Assembly: GCA_023134755.1 (NCBI GenBank)
Contig: JAGLUM010000168.1
Span: forward strand, 1-5,902
Origin: Fidelibacterota bacterium
GTDB taxonomy: Bacteria; Fidelibacterota; Fidelibacteria; Fidelibacterales; Fidelibacteraceae
Direction: 5' to 3'
Length of the DNA: 5,902 nucleotides
The translations under genes and the position numbers were made by a program. Below the pieces are notes generated by a model, which searched no databases, had not been told where the DNA came from, and saw only the letters and a program-made list of their open reading frames with translations. Below, piece by piece: positions 4,170 to 5,902 of the stretch. Position 1 is the first letter of the stretch. The number at the start of each line of letters is the position of its first letter.

Positions 4170-5902
4170 ATGATGAAAAAATTATTACTTATAAGTACAA
4201 TTACCCTCCTTCTCTTTGCTGCCTGCAAGAAAACGGATTCTTCCTACATGGGTTCCCGTTCCTGCAAAGAATGCCACGAAGATTTTTACCAATTATGGGA
4301 AACTTCCTATCATGGCCGTGCAATGCAGAATTTTACCGTTGATTTTGCAAAAACACATCTAACATCCTGCGATACATCGATTACGGTCAACCAGGAAAAA
4401 TTCCGTTATCAATTAAAAAGACGCCACGGCATTATAATTGAAGAAATATCAGGAAAGAGATACCGTATCAGCCATGTTCTTGGCGGAAAATATGTGTATT
4501 ATTTCCTGACACCGCTTGATAAAGGAAAACTTCAGACATTACCGTTGGGCTATGACGTAGAAAAGAAAGAATGGTTCGACATTACCGCATCCGCTATTCG
4601 TTCACATCAATCTGTTTTCGATGCCGCTCTCCCCTGGACCGACCGTCGATACACTTTCAATACATCCTGTTATTCTTGTCACGTTAGTCAGTTAAGTTCA
4701 AAATATGATATCCAAAATGACAGCTATCATACCACTTGGCTGGAAGCGGGTATCAACTGCGAAACCTGTCACGGACCTGCAGAGGAACATAACCGGCAAT
4801 TTACTCAGGCAAAAATACGCGGCGAAATACCGGAGAAAATGCACCTTAAAACCATTACGCAATCACGCGGTTATTCAGCTGATCAGGTGAACGCCACGTG
4901 TTCCTATTGTCATGCGAAGATGATCTCACTGACACCGGCCTTTGTCCCTGGAGAGGATTTTTATCAACATTTTGATCTGATTACCTACGAAAACCCTGAT
5001 TTTTATCCTGACGGCCGGGATCTTGGTGAAAATTATACTTATACCAGCTGGCGTATGTCACCTTGTGTAAATAGCAGTAATTTTGATTGTCTGCACTGCC
5101 ACACATCCAGCGGCCGTTACATCCAAAAAAATGATCCGAATGCTTCCTGCCTTCCCTGCCATGCAGATCGGGTGCAAACTGCGACAGATCATACCTATCA
5201 TCCGGAAGGATCTGCCGGAAATGTCTGCATCGCCTGTCACATGCCGAAAACTAAATTTGCGCGCATGACCCGAAGCGATCACTCTATGCGACCTCCAATG
5301 CCGGCAGCTACCCACGCATACGGTTCCCCTAACGCCTGTAACACCTGTCATACAGATGAAACCCCGGCTTGGGCGGATTCGGTCCTTACGCGGCGTTACA
5401 CGGGAAAATTTCAGGCAGAAACATTACACTGGGCCGAGTATCTTAACGCGCTTCGCTTGGGTGACAAAAGTAAACTGAGCGCTACACTGACTTTTTTGGC
5501 ATCTCCGCAAAATGAGATCATAAAAAGCGCTATGATCCGCAGTTTGGATAATATCCGGGATGAACGGGTTATTCCGGTTCTATTAACTTCTTTGCATAAT
5601 CCTTCAGCGCTGGTACGCTCATCTGCAGCAACTGCACTATTGCCCTACCTGAATCCCTTAGTGATTGAACAGTTATCTCTGACAACCCGGGATTCTATAC
5701 GCCTTGTTCGTATCCGTGCTGCCGCTTCTTTGGCATCACTTTCATCTTCCCAGCTGCCGGAATTATACCGTGAAGATATTGTATCCGCTATGGAGGAATA
5801 TCATCAGAGTCTTTTGCTCTTTCCAGACAGTGAGATATCCCATTATAACCTGGGATATTTTCATGAACAGCAAAACCAACATTCCGCGGCAATTGCATCC
5901 TA
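4170..5902 (+). CDS. Octaheme c-type cytochrome lipoprotein with HEAT-like and TPR tail (partial)
   Basis: The frame runs open from 4170 to the window end (577 complete codons); an in-frame TGA at 4164 fixes the start to the ATG at 4170 or 4173. MMKKLLL plus a hydrophobic stretch ends in FAAC with C19, a likely lipoprotein signal, so the product should be exported and lipid-anchored. Eight CXXCH heme sites are visible, at residues 32, 167, 197, 244, 307, 327, 353 and 390. The first continues as CHEDFYQLWETSYHGRAM, typical of the cytochrome c554-like multiheme group, and CHGP follows the third. Residues about 430-525 are leucine/alanine-rich helical repeats of HEAT type, and about 535-577 start a TPR (HYNLGYFHEQQN). 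It probably moves electrons in the periplasm or at the cell surface; a substrate cannot be read from the sequence. No clear Shine-Dalgarno sequence precedes it. Confidence 0.88.
   Translation, partial: MMKKLLLISTITLLLFAACKKTDSSYMGSRSCKECHEDFYQLWETSYHGRAMQNFTVDFAKTHLTSCDTSITVNQEKFRYQLKRRHGIIIEEISGKRYRISHVLGGKYVYYFLTPLDKGKLQTLPLGYDVEKKEWFDITASAIRSHQSVFDAALPWTDRRYTFNTSCYSCHVSQLSSKYDIQNDSYHTTWLEAGINCETCHGPAEEHNRQFTQAKIRGEIPEKMHLKTITQSRGYSADQVNATCSYCHAKMISLTPAFVPGEDFYQHFDLITYENPDFYPDGRDLGENYTYTSWRMSPCVNSSNFDCLHCHTSSGRYIQKNDPNASCLPCHADRVQTATDHTYHPEGSAGNVCIACHMPKTKFARMTRSDHSMRPPMPAATHAYGSPNACNTCHTDETPAWADSVLTRRYTGKFQAETLHWAEYLNALRLGDKSKLSATLTFLASPQNEIIKSAMIRSLDNIRDERVIPVLLTSLHNPSALVRSSAATALLPYLNPLVIEQLSLTTRDSIRLVRIRAAASLASLSSSQLPELYREDIVSAMEEYHQSLLLFPDSEISHYNLGYFHEQQNQHSAAIAS

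Noticed and set aside
5058..5351. 97-residue - strand frame and other short frames inside the cytochrome gene
   Set aside because: They are antisense or out-of-frame shadows of a coding frame with eight CXXCH motifs.

Overview
The window looks like chromosomal DNA from an uncultured, Gram-negative, probably respiratory bacterium. A lipoprotein-type signal on a multiheme cytochrome, a c-type heme protein carrying HEAT and TPR repeats, moderately AT-rich coding DNA and dense short intergenic repeats would all fit an FCB-group lineage (Marinimicrobia, Calditrichota, Ignavibacteria or Bacteroidota-like). This placement is a low-confidence inference from style, because no marker gene is present.

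All four genes read on the + strand. Positions 1-282 are a repeat-bearing, then AT-rich, leader. Positions 283-1176 encode a short-form D-3-phosphoglycerate dehydrogenase (SerA-like), the entry enzyme of serine synthesis. Positions 1177-1913 are a gene-free island of short repeats. Positions 1914-3167 encode a DUF1015-family protein, and 3164-3562 a small hypothetical protein that overlaps it by ATGA and is probably translationally coupled. Positions 3563-4169 are a second gene-free repeat island. From 4170 to the window end runs an exported octaheme c-type cytochrome lipoprotein with a HEAT-like and TPR tail; it is cut off by the window edge.

The first three genes plausibly form a serine-metabolism neighbourhood: SerA-like and DUF1015 genes are often neighbours, and the ADGHHR motif of DUF1015 invites comparison with ParB/sulfiredoxin-fold serine kinases. 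The cytochrome belongs to electron transfer in the cell envelope and looks unrelated.

The most unusual signal is non-coding. Both islands are bracketed by inward-facing arrays of a 7-bp tandem unit that I read as YYRTRAR, in + orientation just after the upstream gene and in - orientation before the downstream gene. Inside each island sits an inverted pair of the same 26-bp element, itself a hairpin; one pair differs by changes that keep the hairpin paired. Each island is thus a nested, roughly mirror-symmetric structure that no coding gene explains.
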